64,000 bases of DNA, from assembly GCA_013399015.1 (NCBI GenBank), contig VWZX01004909.1:333336-397335 (forward strand). The letters run 5' to 3'. A program made the position numbers and the translations under genes. Shown here piece after piece: positions 24,601-35,461 of this stretch (position 1 is the first letter of the stretch; each line of letters opens with the position of its first letter). The DNA comes from Galbula dea. Taxonomy: Eukaryota > Chordata > Aves > Piciformes > Galbulidae. The notes under the pieces are model-generated. The model was not told the DNA's origin. It worked only from the letters and a program-made list of their open reading frames with translations, and searched no databases.

Positions 24601-27600
24601 AGAGGAACCTAACAAACTGAGTGACAGAGGAAAGTGGATCCTGATCTTGGAGAGGTCCAAGCCTCCCTGACTTGTAAGTCCTTGGTGGGTCTGTGGTCTG
24701 CACTTGCACTGCTCTCACCTTGACCCAGAGATCTTGCTCAGAGTACACAAATAGCAGCATGAATTTCAGTAGGAAGACTTTTTCTTTGTCTATGCCAGTG
24801 TTTAGAAGACATCTTGAGGGCAAAAAGGGTTTCATAAGCTCTGGAGTTTGGGGATTGCCTAATACTCTAAGCAAGAAGTGTTACCTTCTCCAGAGCTCTG
24901 GAGGAAGATCTCTGTTTGCACAGGGCAGTAGTGAGGGGGCTAAGGGCACTCTTCAGGACAGTGCCTTCTCCTTCCAGCCCATGGAGGGAGGGGTTAGAGC
25001 CTCAACCCTATTTCTCAGCACTTCTGAGCAGTTAGAGAAGGGGAAAGCTGTCCACCCAGACAAGCTGGTGGGAGATAGTCACTGTCCCAGAGGACAGCTT
25101 GGGCAACAGAAGGACACCTGAGCTGAATAGCATCACTGTAGGCTAGCTGTGTGCCTGTAGTTTGCTGTTTTCCCACTGGAAGAAGGCATCAGCAGTGGCA
25201 GGGCTGTCTCAGGGAAGTCATGGCTTCCAAAATGAAACAAAGCAACTCCCACCAACCCCAAACCAACAGCTTCAGCACAGGTTATGTTCCAGGGGCTGCT
25301 GGTGCACCATCCTAACAAAAGTGGTCAAGCCAAGAGGTGCATGAAAAGAGAGAAATCTCCTCTGGAGGTGAGAATTGGCAGTTAGAAAGGGGAATTTGAG
25401 GTCAGGGCATTGGCTTGAGCTTCAATCAGATGCTCATTTGAAGATGCATAACTCTGCCTCTGATGAGGCTTTTGGAAATCCCTTTCCCTTTTCTCAGGTG
25501 GTTTCTCAGATGTGCTCTGGGTTCTTCCAAACCGTTGAGAGGACATCTCTTTTTAGACACCTCACCCCAAAGATAAGCTCAAGCAAGAGTTATTTCCCAC
25601 CCCCAGCCTCCCTCCTACGTTACTCATGCACCAGTGCCTGTGCAAAGGCAAGCATGTGGTTGCAGTTGTAGCCTGCAGTGTGTGCAGAAGTCAGTTTCTG
25701 CATGGGATGATGCTCAGCTAGGTTTGGAAGTGACTTGCCATGGGTAGATCACATCTGCAGCTTCTTTGAGTGTAGAGAGGTCCCCAGGCAAGTTTGGGAC
25801 CCCTTCTTCCCCCCCACCTTAGAAACCTGGACCTTCCTTGGGAAAAGCAGCAGGGAGATCTGTGCCAGCAGAGCAAATCTTGAGCAGCAGAGAAAGGGGC
25901 AAATGCAGAACTGCTGTGGCCTCTACAGCTCTTAGGACCTCCTTGAGGAGCTGCACCCTGCAAACTGCTCCCTGAGGAGCAGCCTGGACTGCTTGAGAAG
26001 GCTAAAATGGCAATAAACTAGAAAAGAGGTGGCTGGTCTTTGGGGACTGCTGCATAATAAATGCAGCAAATTGGGCTGGGTGCAGAGCAGGAGGTAGAGA
26101 ATTTGGGAGCATGAAGGTGGGTTGGCTTGGCAGAAAGGAGCTGGAGCTGGAGTAGCAGGAGATGGGAAAGGTCTGGGGAGACCTGTGGTGTGCTGGAGGA
26201 TGTTCTTGAGTCTGGAAAGGGAGATGGAGTGAGTGGAGGGCTTAGGAGAAGTGCCAGCCTCCCCTCAAGCCCTGATTGTCTTGCTGGTGGAGAAGGGAGG
26301 GCTGCAGATCCACGGAGAATTGCTGAGGACAAATAAAACCAGGGGGAAAGGTAAAAAAAAACCAAACAGACAAAAAGAAGGAAAACAGAGTTTTGAGGAA
26401 AACCCTGGGGAGAAATAGGCTTTACTCTTGTGTTTTATCCTTGAGCCTTCCCAGTAAGACCAGTAGTCCCAAGCCAGGGACTTGAGCAGGTCTTGGCTAC
26501 CAGCAGCATCTGCTCCCAGAGGTTCTGCTGCTGAGGCCCAATCACAATGCTAATTGGAAGACATCCACCCCAGTTTGTGCCTGTGCAAATGATGTGTGAG
26601 GCCAAGCAGATGGAAAAACTGCATGGTTATATCTGAGCTGTGGGGAAGTCTCCAAACTCAGTGTCTTCTCCTGGCCTCTTGCCTTTCTCCTGACCTCTCT
26701 CATCCTCCCCTGGAGTTCCTTCATCTTCTCCCACTGTGCTCCTGAGGCCTCCTTTTTGGAGCTCAGCCATCCACAAAGGCTTTTTGACCAGCCTCTGTTG
26801 GTTTGGGCTGGGATAGAGTTAATTGTCCTCATGGCAGCCTTTGTGGTCCTATGTTTGGGAGTGCTGATGACCCAGACCTGCTGTTGCTGATGCTTGCTTG
26901 CATGGCATCAAGTGCTTGCAAGGATCAAGGCTGTGCTGGACAAGAGGTTGGGAGGGGACACAGCTTGCCCTGGTTGACCAAAGGGATGTTCCAGAGCATC
27001 TGACCTTGTGGTCAGCAGTCAAACTGGGCTGGCAGTTTCCCAGAGGTTGCTGTTGCTTGGGGGCAGGTTGGGCATTGCTTGGCTGGTGGTGAGTGATTGC
27101 TTTTTTTCCTCTTCCCTTTTCCCCTTCTGCCCTCTTTTTTTCCTTCTTTAGAATATTTTTTTTTACCTATTAAACTCTCTTTGTGTCAACCCCCACATTA
27201 TCTCCCTTTGGCTCTCCTGATTTTCTCCCCCATTCTCCATGCTGGGGCTGACCCTCACCACCTTTCTCTCCTCTTTGCAGAGCTTCAAGCCTTTGCTCAC
27301 CATGGACGTCCACTGCCCAGATACCAGGTGGCTCTGTGCTTTGGGGAGGAGTTTCCAGACCCACAGAGGCAGAGGAAGCTCATCACAGCCCATGTAAGTA
27401 GGATTTCTACCTGAAGATGCTCCAGAATCCCAGCTGGCATCTCAGGGACCTCAGCCCTTCGTGGAGTGCAGGGGTTGGCTGTGCAGGTTCAGGGGTAAGG
27501 TAGCTGCCAAGCTCCTGGGCTGACTGACCACAGTTCACACACACTCAGAGCTTGTGTTTCAAGATGCTATCTGAGAGAGGATGATGATGGAGACTGAGAG

Positions 27601-28941
27601 CAGGTCCTTTCTAACTTGGTTCTGTTGGCCCATGAAACCACAGGAGAGGTGATAATCCAAAAGGTAGCAGCAGCTCCTAGCTTACTGCACCCTTGGGAAG
27701 AAAGCTGGTGTCTCTCTGGATGTTTTGAGAGCCACTGCGGTAGCAGCACATGCCCGGTGTCAGACTTTTATCCTAAGCAGTAGCTTCCCTGTAGCTGTGG
27801 AGCTTTTGTACTGCCCCATCCCTGCTTGGCATCTCTGGGTTGGAAGGTGGGAGCTCATAAACCCATCCAGAGATGTGCAATGACTGCTTAGAGGTAGCTC
27901 TCCCTCTTTCCCAGCATCCCCTCTCCAGCTTCCTTCTCCATCTCCTGTCCTGGCAATCCCTCTGTGAGCCTGCACCTCCTGCTCTTTCCAGAGCTTTGCT
28001 TCACCCTTACCAATTGCTCCTCAACCTCTTGAGCTGTCCCAGCTCCTGGGCTGGTGGGACTCCCCCATCCCACCAAACAGCTATGCCTCAGGAGCTGTGT
28101 CTGGCTCACCTGTTCTGCTGTCTTCCCATCTGCCTCATGGTGAAACAGGAAGGTGCTCAGCTGCCTCCAAAAGCTGATGAGAGGAAGGGAGAGGAGATTG
28201 GTGGGAAAGAGGCTGCTCCAAGGCAGTGATGCCTTCTGGCTCTCTCCCTTCCCAGAGGTGGGAATCCCAGATTGTGTGGTTTTCCTCCAAAGTGGTGCCC
28301 CTGTCTCAACGTGGAGGGGCTGACTGACTGACCAGTGGGAGGGGTCTGTGGAGAAGTTATCCACTTTGTCTGTCCTACAAAAGCAAAGGAAAGCTTCAGA
28401 TGTTTGTTTTCAGTGTGCACCCTAAATATTTGCAGTCAGAGCCCAAAGCCCTGATGAGGAATGGTGGTTTCTGCAGAGGCAGGAGTGAGGGCAACAGTAA
28501 ATCATCCAAATCCCTCTTGGTGGGTGAACAGAGCTTGACTGAACAGAAAGAAGAGGAACCTTGGTGTTAGATTGAAGTCTCATTTCAAACACAGCCCTTT
28601 GGTGATGGATCTCAGCCTACCTGAGGGCTCCAGCACTTCAAATTGTCCTGGAAGTCCTTCACAACCCAGGCCCCTTTCAGCCATGGACACACCTGGTCTA
28701 TAGGCATCACTTCCAGCTTCCCACCCAAGGGCTGGCCAGGCAGCTGAGGTTGCTCATGCATCACTTGTGTGATTTAACCTGTTGTCTGTTCTTCCAGGTT
28801 GAACCCATGTTTGCCAGGCAGCTGTATTACTTTGCTCAGCAGAACAGTGGACATCTCTTGAGAGGCTATGATGTGCCAGAACTGGTGGCTGGCCCAGAGG
28901 ATTACCACAGATCCATTCGCCACTCCTCCATCCAAGAATAA
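18466..28941 (+). CDS. IRF4: IRF4, interferon regulatory factor 4, complete coding region (8 coding exons with introns)
   Basis: Lymphoid transcription factor controlling B-cell, plasma-cell and T-helper differentiation; it binds composite elements with PU.1 or AP-1 partners. Coding exons: 18466-18669, 19112-19298, 19703-19791, 20327-20468, 22204-22311, 24021-24374, 27281-27393 and 28798-28941. Joined phases give 446 codons plus TAA (human protein 451). The DNA-binding domain (about residues 17-125) has the five tryptophans of the family at 23, 38, 50, 70 and 89; the recognition helix keeps Arg94/Cys95 (human Arg98/Cys99). A Pro-rich linker follows (about 130-240). The IRF-association domain in exons 7-8 keeps the RQRK motif at 391-394 (human K399 equivalent, PU.1 contact). 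The C-terminus ends HSSIQE. The start is supported by MNLE at the N-terminus and the in-frame DBD. Identity is secure. Confidence 0.98.
19112..19298 (+). CDS. IRF4: IRF4 exon 3: second half of DBD with recognition helix
   Basis: 187 nt exon beginning AWALFKGKFREG and including PTWKTRLRCALNKS, the recognition helix. It ends in KVYRIVPEGAKK and one base of the next Gly codon. Donor GTAAAA. Confidence 0.97.
19517..19625 (+). repeat. CR1 LINE 3' fragment, IRF4 intron 3
   Basis: Sense tail with GTGACCCTGCTTTAGCAGG, AGGTTGGACTTAAGTGATCC and GGTCCCTTCCAACC. Confidence 0.88.
19703..19791 (+). CDS. IRF4: IRF4 exon 4: linker
   Basis: 89 nt exon GAKQISMEEQPLMM ... YTSLPSQ. The acceptor is GATCATAG and the donor GTACGA; it ends in phase 0. 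Confidence 0.95.
20327..20468 (+). CDS. IRF4: IRF4 exon 5: linker
   Basis: 142 nt exon VPNYMVPHERNWREF ... HHWQGPGCEN. The acceptor (AAATTGAATAG) has a weak pyrimidine tract. There is no extra Gln at the junction, matching the one-residue-shorter form; the human gene is reported with and without one Gln at this junction. Confidence 0.95.
22204..22311 (+). CDS. IRF4: IRF4 exon 6: linker
   Basis: 108 nt exon CQVTGTFYACAPPESQ ... SGEALALS, closely matching IRF4 orthologues. Splice sites are AACAG and GTAAGG. Confidence 0.96.
22764..22791 (+). repeat. 14-bp tandem duplication, IRF4 intron 6
   Basis: GAGAAGTTATTTCA occurs twice in perfect direct succession. Confidence 0.85.
22980..23285 (+). repeat. 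AT-rich simple repeat block, IRF4 intron 6
   Basis: Starts with a short CA run, then about 250 bp of degenerate TATATTATGCTA-type units. It has no coding meaning, although a leucine/isoleucine/tyrosine-rich frame stays open by composition. Confidence 0.85.
23799..23978 (+). repeat. CR1 LINE 3' fragment, IRF4 intron 6
   Basis: Sense tail: GTGGAGTCGCTATCCCTGGA, GGCCATGGTTTAGTGG, GATGGTTGGACTCGATGATC and a terminal GTTTCTGTGATG. It ends about 45 bp before the exon 7 acceptor. Confidence 0.9.
24021..24374 (+). CDS. IRF4: IRF4 exon 7: main part of IRF-association domain
   Basis: 354 nt exon CRLHICLYYREILVKEV ... FDTQQFLA. It includes the conserved KLLSHLERGVILWMAPDGLY and QSRIYWDGPLAL stretches. 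Acceptor CTCCTTGCAG, donor GTAATT. Confidence 0.97.
26796..27245 (+). mobile_element. Solo LTR of an avian ERVL-type endogenous retrovirus, IRF4 intron 7
   Basis: About 450 bp with the hallmarks of a common avian ERVL LTR family: it begins TGTTGGTTTGGGCTGGGATA, with GAGTTAATT next. It carries GGTTGGGAGGGGACACAGC and GACCAAAGGGATGTTCCAGA in the middle, and ends with TACCTATTAAACTCTCTTTG and CTCAACC-like and TTTTCTCCCCCATTC motifs. ATTAAA at 27169-27174 is the LTR poly(A) signal, in the same orientation as IRF4. No internal retroviral genes or second LTR were seen. Family assignment is from memory of the consensus and boundaries are approximate. Confidence 0.75.
27281..27393 (+). CDS. IRF4: IRF4 exon 8: end of IRF-association domain
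   Basis: 113 nt exon LQAFAHHGRPLPRYQVALCF ... RQRKLITAH. A sense LTR ends roughly 35-40 bp before its acceptor (CTCTTTGCAG), but the acceptor and pyrimidine tract look intact. Confidence 0.97.
28798..28941 (+). CDS. IRF4: IRF4 exon 9: C-terminal autoinhibitory region
   Basis: Phase-0 exon VEPMFARQLYYFAQQNSGH ... EDYHRSIRHSSIQE ending at TAA 28939-28941. The C-terminus is conserved with mammals. Confidence 0.97.
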   Translation, partial: VEPMFARQLYYFAQQNSGHLLRGYDVPELVAGPEDYHRSIRHSSIQE

Positions 28942-29718
28942 GTCCCTCAGAAAGAGGCATGGTAAAGGCACCGTGAGGAGCAGATCTGGGTTGGAATTTG
29001 GAGATTCCCCATGGCAGCTGGATGGGTTCAATGGTAGGAAAAGTCAACTAGGATAACCAAATGACCCAAAATGACAGGTCTTCAATCTTTGGATGCCACA
29101 TCTCTCATAGGTTCCTACTGTCACTGAAAATAACTCAAAACTGACCAGGTGATTGCTGTGTTTACCTTGGCTTCCTGGTTCTCCTGGGGTTCTGAGGACC
29201 CATTTGGACTGAAGACTCCAAGCCAGAGTTGGCACTGTTCTATTTTGCAGGGCTATTTATTTTTGGGTTACTGATCTCTCAGGGAAGGTAGATACATTGG
29301 CAGCATTCCCCAGGCTGAAGCTGTAGCTTCTCGAGGTGGTTTGTAGCTAACACATGCAAGTGCTGATCCATTTAGACCCCCAAAATGTGATCCCTATCTT
29401 CTTCTAGACACTCTTTCAGTGTTTTCTTTTCTTTTTAAGAAACAAAAGCAATTCCTCAAGGATTTTTTGGGTTGTTTTTTTAATGCTTGACTGACATTTT
29501 GTCCTGACCAGGAACCCTGTTGGTGTTGTTGGGTAACCACCCCCCTCCCCATTACCACCTCCCCCCCTGAACAGCAGTTTCTAAGGTGATGATGCATTGA
29601 TGGTACTGTGCTAAGGAAAATTCCCTGTGGATTAACTACTAGAATTCTAGAGTCCCAAAGAGCAAGTTGAAAAAACAAATGACTTTTGGTGTCATCCAAA
29701 GCTACTCTGTTATGCATT

Positions 29719-29776
29719 ATATATATATATCTATATATATCTATATATATATATATATATATATCTATCTTTATAT
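29719..29776 (+). repeat. AT microsatellite in IRF4 3'UTR
   Basis: Alternating ATAT interrupted by regular CT steps (ATATATCTATAT). It is self-complementary and likely polymorphic. Confidence 0.85.
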
Positions 29777-30677
29777 ATGGATGCATTAGGATGAAGTTGG
29801 CAGACCCTGCAGAGAGCACAGGAATGCTCCTGCTAGCCCCTTTTTTAATGCCAGGTGAAACCAAGCACCACCCCTGGCTTACACAGAGCCAGCTCTCTCC
29901 TGGCAGTGCCCTCACAGCTTCTTTCCAATGCTATGGAAAGAAATGGATATGGTGGGAGAGGTCCAGAAGAGCCCCACGGGGTTGGCCCTCCCCTGTTGGA
30001 AGCAGTCAAGGAAATACTTGTTTTGACGGTTGCTCTCCAAAATTTAGTGGAGGTGTCACTGGGTGCAGCTGGCAGATTTTCATGCTAGGGTGCTGCTGCA
30101 GAGATGAAGAGGGGGAGGTCTGTTGGGTGTGCAAGTTGGGGAGGCTTCCTCACTGGTGAGCAGACCAGGAGTAGCTATAACTCCAGGACAACATCTCCCT
30201 GTGCTTACCAAGTCATTCTGCCCTTGGCTTTCTGAATGAGGAAGGAAAACCAGCCCTTGGTCTGGCAGCAGACTTGTGTTCTAGGGACTTTGAACTTATA
30301 CATCTTAAAGATGCATTCTCCTTTGGGATATGTTATCCCTCTCCTCCTCCACAGTGCCAACAGATCATTTTTACTCTGGTGTTCTTTCTTACTTGAAGCT
30401 TTTCTCCTGGCTTAAAGATGTTTTCATAGGGGAAACCTCTTTCTTAGACATTAAAAGCACTGCTCTAGGTGACCTTTGGAGCTTCTGCAGATGCTTCTGG
30501 CCTGTGCATACATTTTACTGGAAGGGATTTTTGTGTTCAGACTGAACTGGTACAATACAGAGATTTGATGTATTGTTTTTTTGGGGGGTTGCTTTTGCTT
30601 TTGTCCTTTGTTTTGTTGGGGTTTTTTCCTCCAGTGGCCTTTGCTTCATGTGCGCATTGCTTCAGCTCATGTCTTAG

Positions 30678-30683
30678 AATAAA
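30678..30683 (+). terminator. IRF4: Poly(A) signal AATAAA of IRF4
   Basis: Canonical hexamer about 1.74 kb after the IRF4 stop, followed within 40 bp by TGTATGTGTT-type GU-rich sequence. Confidence 0.7.
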
Positions 30684-31537
30684 GTCCTTATTCCTGACCC
30701 AACTCGGTTTGTATGTGTTCTTCTCAGTGGTGGGGAACATCTGATGAGCTTGGTTCTGCACTGTGAACTGGCTCAGGCTGATGGGGAGCTGTGTTTTAAG
30801 CCAAAAGGGCAGGGAAAGGTCAAAAGGTCAGGGGTTTGGTTTGTTGGTTGTTTTCTTTCCTGTGGAAGTGATATTAGCTACAGTTAGGAGGAAAAGGGAG
30901 AATAGGGAGATTGCTCCTTGGCTGTTGGTGTTCTGGAGCTGGGGATCTGGTGCTGCCACGAACCCAAGGGCTCTGCTCCTGCCCCTCTGTGGCCTCAGGG
31001 CTTGGGGGCTGGGCCGGTGACCCCTTGCCCAGCCCAGCACTCAGGGAGGGAGCCTCTGACCTGTTGGTGGCTGGAGCTGGCAACCACTGGTTACTCGAGT
31101 TCTCAGAGTTGCTTGCAAGTAAGAAAAGCTGGGAAAGGTGAAGAAGAGGATGAGGAGTGAACTGAAACAGTCAAGTTAAGAGGAGTGAATTTTCCTGTTT
31201 GCTGGAAGTCAAGGTCCTGAGGAGGGCCCTAGAGACAGAGCACAGTGTGACAAGTGCTTACAAGAGCTGTGAAGAGCCTGAAGATGGAGGGAAACGTTTT
31301 CCCTTTGTGTTGAGGTTGTTTCTGGCTTTGGAAGGAGCCTGTGATTGCTTTTCTTGAAGGAGCATGGTTTGAAGTGAAGAGGGAGCGAGGAGAGCACAGC
31401 ACCACCTGCCAAACACAACTTGCTTAGTCTGAGTGCAGGGAGATGCAGGTGACAGAGTTCTTTTAACTCAGCCAAGAGGGTGAGCTGTTTCTCCTGGAGG
31501 GATGGGGCAGGAGGAAAAGTGGAAGCAAAACCGTGCT

Positions 31538-31688
31538 GTTGTGGAGTCTCCTTGTCTGGAGAGATTCCAAAGGCAGCGGGAGGTGATCCTGGGCAAGCTA
31601 CTGTGGGTGACCCTGCTTTAGCAGGGGGGTTGGACTAGATGATCCCCAGAGGTCCCTTCCAACCCCATCCATGCTGAGATTTGGGGAC
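31538..31688 (+). repeat. CR1 LINE 3' fragment
   Basis: Sense tail: GTTGTGGAGTCTCCTTGTC, GGGGGTTGGACTAGATGATC and GAGGTCCCTTCCAACCCC. Confidence 0.92.
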
Positions 31689-33509
31689 TCTGTACCATAA
31701 ATTGTTATTTCACAGGTTATTTCACTTTTGAAGCCACCTTTGACTTTTGTGACCGTCTCTTACTGCTCAAAATAACTCATGGATATGTAAAATGGAACAA
31801 AAAAAGGCAAACAACAACAAAAAAATCCCCAAACTCTGAAAACATTTTCACCTTTGAGTATCCTTTTTTGTTACAGTCACTACATGAAGGCTTTGAAGGA
31901 CTTCCTACTTCTGTTACATTCTGTTTATAGTTTCTGAGGTCTCCTTCCTTCCTGTTATGATTTCAGTGGAGTTACAAATGACATGGCTTTTACTCCAAAG
32001 CCAGAGCTGCTCTGGGTTTGGGGTTTTTGTTGTTGTCTTGGTGTTTTTTTCCAAGTGATTCGTGGTGGTTTCTCTGTTCTTCATGTTGCTCATCCTTAAA
32101 TTGCTGCTTTTGAGGGTTTGGTGCCAGAGCTCTGCAGCCCCAACTCCTCAGCTTCAAAGTTGGGTTCTGCTATGCAGCTCTGTTGTTGTGAACTGTGTGA
32201 GCCCTCCAGGGGTGGCAGGTTCACCAGAAAGGAGGAGAAGCCATTTAAGCTGAACTAGAGTGTGAGAGGGTTTGTGGAAAAAATAGAGGATTCACGTGAA
32301 AACCCCCAGGGCCTCTGAGATGGGGGTTAGCAGGCTGTTGACATCAGCCTTTGTCAGCAGCCTGGAGGTGGGGAAACACCACCTTCAGCAGAGAGCTTTC
32401 AGGAAAGAGGAGAGCATTTTCTCTTGCCTGCCCTCAGATCATTGTCTGGGGAGAGGGGGTGTGGAGAGGGGCAGACAGTACTTACCAAAAACCCCAAAGC
32501 CAAGCAGTTTGTAGCAACCACCAGATCTCCTTTCCCAGGCAGAGCTGTGTGTCAAGCTGAGCTGGACCTCGGAGGGCTTGATTTGCAAGATTGCCAGGGT
32601 GGCTTTCATCTGACCTCTGATCTTAGCTAGCAGGCTGAGACCTACTAATTGTGCCTGAGAGTTTGGTTGGCTCCCAAGTGGCTGAGTTCCTGTGGCTTGG
32701 AGCAGTTAGGAGGTAGCTGGTGTACAGCTCGTTCCAGCACTTACCTTGGGAACTGCATCCTCTTGCATCCCACCTGAATGGGGGCATCCACTGCACCCCA
32801 CAGACAGCTCCACTGCTGGGCTGCAGCTCCCAACTGCCCCAACACCTGCCAAAAGTTCAGTGCCTGCTGAAACAACCATCCCTAACTTTAGCTGTCTCCA
32901 AACAACCCTCCTTCAGCTATGGGCAACGAGTAACTGGTGGACACCCTGCCTGGGTGGGTTGCTGCTGCCCTGGGGGCAACCAGCAAGAGGGGGAAGGCAA
33001 TCAAGTGTGCTCAGGTGGAAACTGAAACCCAGGCCTGATACTTTGGGTCTGGGTTTGGATTTGTTTTCCCACTTCACATTGGCAGAGTCTGGCTTGGGAG
33101 CTGGTGTCTAAGTGGCTTTGCACGAGGTGGTGGTTGGCCAAAAGGCAATAGTCAAGAAAGGGTAGAGCCCAGTTAGTATTTCCAGGTCTTAGGCAGGAGT
33201 AGCTTCATGCCCTGGGAAACAATGGAGACGAAACAGAGGAGGTCATTCTGCAGGTCATGAATTCTGCTGCTCAAATTCTGCTCCTCAAGCTGAGAGATCA
33301 GGCAGAGTTAGCTGACTTCACCAACAGCAGGCAGCCTGTGTCTTCTGTATTCCTGGGAAGTGGTTTCATCTCTGGCCCTTGGGCTTACCCTGTTTTGGTT
33401 TCATGACTGGCTTCTGCATTCTGGCTCTAGAAATGTCTGGAATCCAAAAATTTGTGGGTTCTGGTTAGCCTGGCTGCTCACCCCAGCTTTTAATCCCTTT
33501 CCTTGCCAG

Positions 33510-33583
33510 GCAGAAAGGATGTCCGTGCAGGATCAATGGAACCACCTCCCAGGGAAAGTTATTTGAATGACCATGAGAAACTG
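33510..33583 (+). other. Exon-like segment with good splice sites, gene not recognised
   Basis: A strong acceptor (TTTAATCCCTTTCCTTGCCAG) ends at 33509 and a donor GTGAGG begins at 33584. The 74 nt between are open in the frame RKDVRAGSMEPPPRESYLND. No family was recognised and no partner exon found. It could be a lncRNA exon or chance. Confidence 0.2.
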
Positions 33584-35039
33584 GTGAGGTTAGAGCAGAT
33601 GCTTGCATTTCAGTGGCTGAAATGTGCTCCCCAATCTCTCTTGGCTGTGTCAATACCAGTGCAATGTGTGCATCACCTTGTGCATCTGACACATTTCACC
33701 TCACCCTCATTGTGTTGCCCACCTTGCTCCTGACTTCCTTCATGAGAAGCAGATGTTTAAATCTGGACCAGGTAGCTACAGGAGTGCCTTGATTTCTTCA
33801 GGTCTGCAAGATGCAGAACCTTTTCTCTCCAAGCTGTGGATGACCAGGGCAGCACAGGCAAAGCTCAAGGCACTTCCAGCTTCAAGAACTTCTGCTGTTT
33901 CTCTCCAAAATGCACTAGCCTGTCTCTCTCCATGGGTAAGTCCTACTCATGTTTGTCTCCTGTAGTGTCATGCCTTCTTCTCCTGGTCTAAGATAGGTAC
34001 CAGCCTTGCTACATGGTGATGGAGAAACGTTCTTCTTTACTGGTGGCTGCAGCCATCTGGTAACCTAGGTTGCTAAACAGATTATTGTGAGCCTAACTAA
34101 CACTTTCAGTTCTCCCTTGGGTCCTCTCCACATCTTCCTCTCCAAGGAGAGCAAGATGATGAAGGCAGAGAGTGCTTCTTGCTCTCTGCCAAGTGCCAAG
34201 CATGATGGGGCAGCACCTTTGAAGGTGAGCCTCTGACAGCACCACGGTTCCCATAACTGAGAGTAGGATGTTCTTGGGTCTTGCCAGTTGTACTTCTCAC
34301 CCCAGAAACCCCAGCATGCTCAGCAGACCACGATGGTGGCAACCATTCAGGGGAGGCTTTCACGTAGGGAGCAAGTGTGCAGCTGATGACAGCCTGAGGC
34401 ACTGCCTTCCAATCGCTTGTTCTCGAGGAGGAGATTGTTTCTCATGCTCCTGTCACAGCCCTTCATGATTCTCATGCCAAAGGGAAGGCTGAGCATCTCC
34501 AGTTTCTGGCACAGATCAGCTACAGCCTCTGCTACAATCACTCTTGGGGCCAGGCACCTGAACTTTTCCCTTTCAAACTTCTCCTGGGTTTCACAAGTTC
34601 TGTATCCTCAGAAACTGACGTTATGGCCTAGGTCTCACTGCAGCTCCAATAACTCGTTTTCATTTCCTTTTTTCACACATGATCAAGAGGTTTGGCCTTC
34701 TTCATGACTGTCCCCTCCCACAGAAAAAACCCATGAGAGGAGCAGTGAGAGAGAGAGGCTTCAAAACCAAGGGTGAGTGACCTCATCGTGTATCTACTGT
34801 AGAGACGTCAGCCTCCAAGAAATAGGAAAGGTCAGAGCTGTTTGAGAGCAAAGGGGTTTTCACAGCACAGCTGAAAAACCCAGACCAGGGCTAAAGAATT
34901 CATGCTGTCCTCATCCCTTAGCTCATCTCTTCCCCAGATATTTGGAGACCTTGCATCCAGAGGAGTTGCTGCAGTGTGATTTTTGAGGTAGATTTGGTTA
35001 CTATCATGAAACACAGCTCATGGTGGCTTTCATATATCC

Positions 35040-35260
35040 CACAGAATGACAGCATGGATGGGGTTGGAAGGGACCTCTGGGGATCATCCAGTCCAACCCC
35101 CCTGCTAAAGCAGGGTCACCCAGAACAGGTTGCACAGCATCACCTCCAGGTGGTTATGGAATCTCTCCCCAGAAGGAGACTCCACAACCTTGCTGGGCAG
35201 CCTGGGCCAGGGCTCTGGCACCTTCACAGTGAAGAGGTTTTTCCTGGTGTTTCAGCAGAC
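35040..35260 (-). repeat. CR1 LINE 3' fragment
   Basis: Antisense tail: GATGGGGTTGGAAGGGACCT, GATCATCCAGTCCAACCCCC and GAAGGAGACTCCACAACC. Confidence 0.93.
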
Positions 35261-35354
35261 TTGGACTTTTCAAAAGATAATGATGAAATAAATGAAAGAT
35301 GAATATGTGGAATATATGGTGTATATATACATGGAAATAGTGCAAATGTGCAGA

Positions 35355-35461
35355 CATGGCACTTGGTGACACGGTTTAGTGCCATGGTGGTGTTGAGTCA
35401 ACAGTTGGACTTGATGACCTCAAAGGTCTCTTCCAACCTAAATGATTCCATGATTCTATCA
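35355..35461 (+). repeat. CR1 LINE 3' fragment
   Basis: Sense tail: GTTTAGTGCCATGGTGGTG, CAGTTGGACTTGATGACCTC and GATTCCATGATTCTATC. It lies head-to-head with the CR1 at 35040-35260. Confidence 0.9.

Larger units (their letters stand above)
28942..30700 (+). other. IRF4: IRF4 3'UTR
   Basis: About 1.75 kb from the stop to just past AATAAA at 30678, followed by GT-rich sequence as expected downstream of a cleavage site. Contains an AT microsatellite at 29719-29776 and T/G-rich runs near 30575-30630. Earlier cleavage sites are possible. Confidence 0.7.
30701..35039. other. IRF4-EXOC2 intergenic, first part
   Basis: No recognised gene. Holds a CR1 copy at 31538-31688 and an exon-like segment at 33510-33583. 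Open frames on both strands are short and look like chance. Confidence 0.6.
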
